Below are positions 61,499 through 64,000 of a DNA stretch of 64,000 nucleotides, in pieces. Under the pieces are notes generated by a model, which ran no database searches, was not told the origin of the DNA, and worked only from the letters and a program-made list of their open reading frames with translations. A program made the position numbers and the translations under genes. Source of the stretch: Neckera pumila. Taxonomy: Eukaryota; Streptophyta; Bryopsida; Hypnales; Neckeraceae. Numbering within the stretch: position 1 is the first letter of the stretch; each line of letters starts with the position of its first letter. Where the stretch lies: the NCBI GenBank assembly GCA_963969595.1, contig OZ018416.1, positions 1,442,065 through 1,506,064 on the forward strand, written 5' to 3'.

Positions 61499-64000
61499 TT
61501 CTAAACAGATTCTAAACTACAAAAAAAAAAGATCTACAAGAGCGATCCCTGCAATGTAAAGGAAGCTCTGATTTCCACCAATCCTCCAAATTGAAGCCAA
61601 ACGCCGATAACCGCAAATACAAGAAACTCAATCGAATCGAAGCAGGGAGACGGGGACTGAGGTCCCTACAAAAGAACCCGTGTAACAGGAGAGCATCAGA
61701 TAAGGGACAGGGAAACAGAGTATAAGACGACCTGCAGAAGAAGTCATCTCCTTATCCATTCGTTTGTAACATACTGACCGAAAATGGAGCTCCCGGTGGA
61801 ATGGGACCGGCTAAACCGGTCGCGTTAGAAGAAGCTTGGAATTCGACCTTATACGAAGTTTAAATTTGGCTTCAATATGGTGTTTTCTGTGTATTTTACA
61901 TAGAAAATGCATTAATTTAGGTATACACTGGTATCAAAAGTTTCTATTCTTGTTGAATTGAATCCAATGGTACATGACACTTCTAATTTATATTATTACT
62001 ATAACTTCTACATGAATGGTGTTGTACTTGATCGTATATCTTTGTATAGTGTATACATAATTGGTATTCTAGGAGTCAAATACAATTTTTAATAGTGTGG
62101 AAACCTTTTCATAGTAGCTTTTAATCAAAGTTATATTGAATTTAAAGGAAAAGACAAAATATGAAGAAAGATATGTATCAAGTAGGTCAAGGTTCTAGGG
62201 GAATTTTCCTAAAAGGAATTTCCATGCAAAGATCTAGTGCAAACCCCCAATGAAGAAAAGACTATAATCCAAACACTTAAATCTAACAATCAAGTGTTTG
62301 CAGATCAAGACTCTAAGGGATATTTCTGTATTAGGATTTCCCACACAAGAAGTTAGTACAAGATCACTTTTCCAAACTAAAAGCAAACTCTAAGGTTTCT
62401 AAGTAATAACCTCGCCAAACAAGAAACACCTTAGGATTAGTAGGTGAATCAATAATCAAAGAAAACCCAAAAAAATAGGGGACTAAACCTCCCAAAGCAA
62501 GATTTCACAAGCTAACGCTTGAAAGGACCCCTACATCCTTCATGAAAGAGCTCCAAAAGCACAAGAAATATGAGCAAATGCTCACAACACAAAGAGAACA
62601 TTAAGTAGCTAAATTAGCCAAAACTTAAAACAACAAGGTGCTAGTGAATTGACAAGAGAAGAGGTGGTTTGTGAGAAGAGGTTAGGCCTTTTATATTGTT
62701 TCCAAGGCCTCCTCCTCCTCCTTGTTTTAACCTACAGATATTTCTTAAATTCATGCTAATTATTGTTAATTACTTGAAAATGTCAAATCTATTGCTAGTT
62801 CCTATCTAACTTTTGGGAAAAAACTCCAAATGACAAACAAAATGCGTTACTGGCTTCAAAAGGTCCAAATTAGTATTGGGTACTTCCTGCCAAATAATTT
62901 AAGCTCACAAATGCTTAAGAATCTTGAATCCAAGTAATATAAAAATCCGAAATGATAGAATTTGCATTTTCTAAAGGATTTGACTAGCGTGGGTTGTTTG
63001 AAAGGTTGATGAATGTAAAAAAGAGTCTTTTTTTACTGTGATTGGACATTTCAAGCTCCTAATACGTTGATTAATGTGTCAAATACTTTTAAATTTTGCC
63101 TAAATTTGATGTAGCCACCGGTTTAGGTATTTGTCATTGTTAAAATGCCTTAAAATAAAGCATTCTATCCTAATTTTGGTGAGATTTTATTGACATCTAA
63201 GTAATCCTTAGGAATTTCTCATCCTTGACAAAAATGATTGACTTTCCATGTAGAGTCATCTTTTGCATTTTGGAAAATCCAAATTTTTTTGGTTAATTCT
63301 CACTTAGGAAGCTTCCAAATACTATGTGCAGGCTCATATTCTTACTTTGCACTATTGATGAGGAGGCATAAATAAAATACTTCTTTCTAATCCCATTGGT
63401 AAGGAAATCTTCTAGCTCGAAGGGAATTTTGACAAATTAATTTGGCCGTTGATCCCCTGACATGTTTTTTCAATCTTCAATAGTACCATCCCTTGTATTG
63501 CTTGAAATTCCATCTTGTACTATTTAAAGATTGCTCAAAAAATATAATCTCACTTTCTAACACTTTGTCAAATTGGATGGTGACCTCTAAATAGACTAAT
63601 TACTAGTATATCAAAGACTAAAAGAATCTCTACTATTGACTATAGATTCTTGTTTTAGTCAAACTTGTCACATGCACAAATGCACTTGTAGGTGCGGTTT
63701 TAGTCTCTGACATGAATCTTGCAATAGTAAAACCTAGCTATCTCTTCAACACCTAATCTATCTCTCAAACATTGAACCAAACCCTAGAAGCATTGGAATT
63801 AGAGTGGTTTGGCACTCCAAGCTTCTAAAGGGACAAACTAAAGAATTAGTAGGGACTTCTACTAATTACGGTTAAACATTCTTTTTATGACTTTTTTCCT
63901 AAATATTCTACTTAAACTAAAAAAAAAATCCAAAGACAAAGATATTGAGTTGCTAATTCAAAAGCTCACATGAAGGGGAATATATTCATAATTTGTATAA
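61499..64000. other. bS6 promoter side and then empty intergenic DNA
   Basis: 61499-61860 is GC-balanced and is the likely bS6 leader and promoter. From 61860 to the end the DNA is AT-rich with no open frame or repeat end recognised. Confidence 0.45.

Noticed and set aside
1..64000. CRISPR arrays, tRNA or rRNA genes, bacterial-type operons
   Set aside because: None found: no regularly spaced identical repeats, no tRNA-like box A/box B cloverleaf and no ribosomal RNA sequence; genes are intron-containing and separately transcribed.

Overview
This is a window of nuclear DNA from a land plant. The evidence is four intron-containing genes with plant-type products. They are a peroxisomal polyamine oxidase ending in a PTS1-type SRM, a histone-fold NF-YC subunit, a plastid-type ribosomal protein bS6 with a transit-peptide-like leader, and an unrecognised basic protein. 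All introns are GT-AG. The species cannot be fixed from the sequence; the heavily interrupted NF-YC gene might point to a non-flowering plant, but that is weak inference. Most of the window is AT-rich and repeat-filled, and the genes sit in more GC-balanced islands.

Layout. 1-16 kb holds transposon relics: TTAA-bounded elements, CACTA-derived elements, a broken PIF/Harbinger transposase and a possible Myb/SANT-like partner. 16-21 kb holds a Stowaway-like element and then NF-YC (minus strand, six coding exons). 21-37 kb is a repeat desert with more TTAA-bounded elements, a complete non-autonomous CACTA element with TAG target duplication, and a three-unit tandem repeat of about 240 bp. 37-44 kb is a cluster of small inverted-repeat elements followed by the polyamine oxidase gene (plus strand, 11 coding exons, 499 residues, with an upstream ORF). 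44-53 kb is repeats again, including a large foldback element interrupted by a TTAA-bounded element. 53-62 kb is a second gene island with the unrecognised gene (plus, four exons, 302 residues) and bS6 (minus, two exons, 202 residues). 62-64 kb shows nothing recognisable.

The most notable feature is a family of about fifteen repeats bounded by TTAA, with termini reading CCCCTAAAG inward from both ends (lengths 73 bp to about 1 kb). Several share a single TTAA with the next element, forming chains. One copy (48041-49082) sits in one arm of a foldback whose other arm keeps the uninterrupted TTAA site. This supports TTAA-specific insertion. TTAA duplication with C-rich termini is the known signature of piggyBac-type transposition, which is not a usual component of land-plant genomes. 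No matching transposase is seen here, so the superfamily assignment is inference.

The four genes do not form a pathway. They are independently transcribed neighbours: a transcription-factor subunit (NF-YC), a peroxisomal polyamine catabolic enzyme, an unknown probably nuclear protein, and a plastid translation component.
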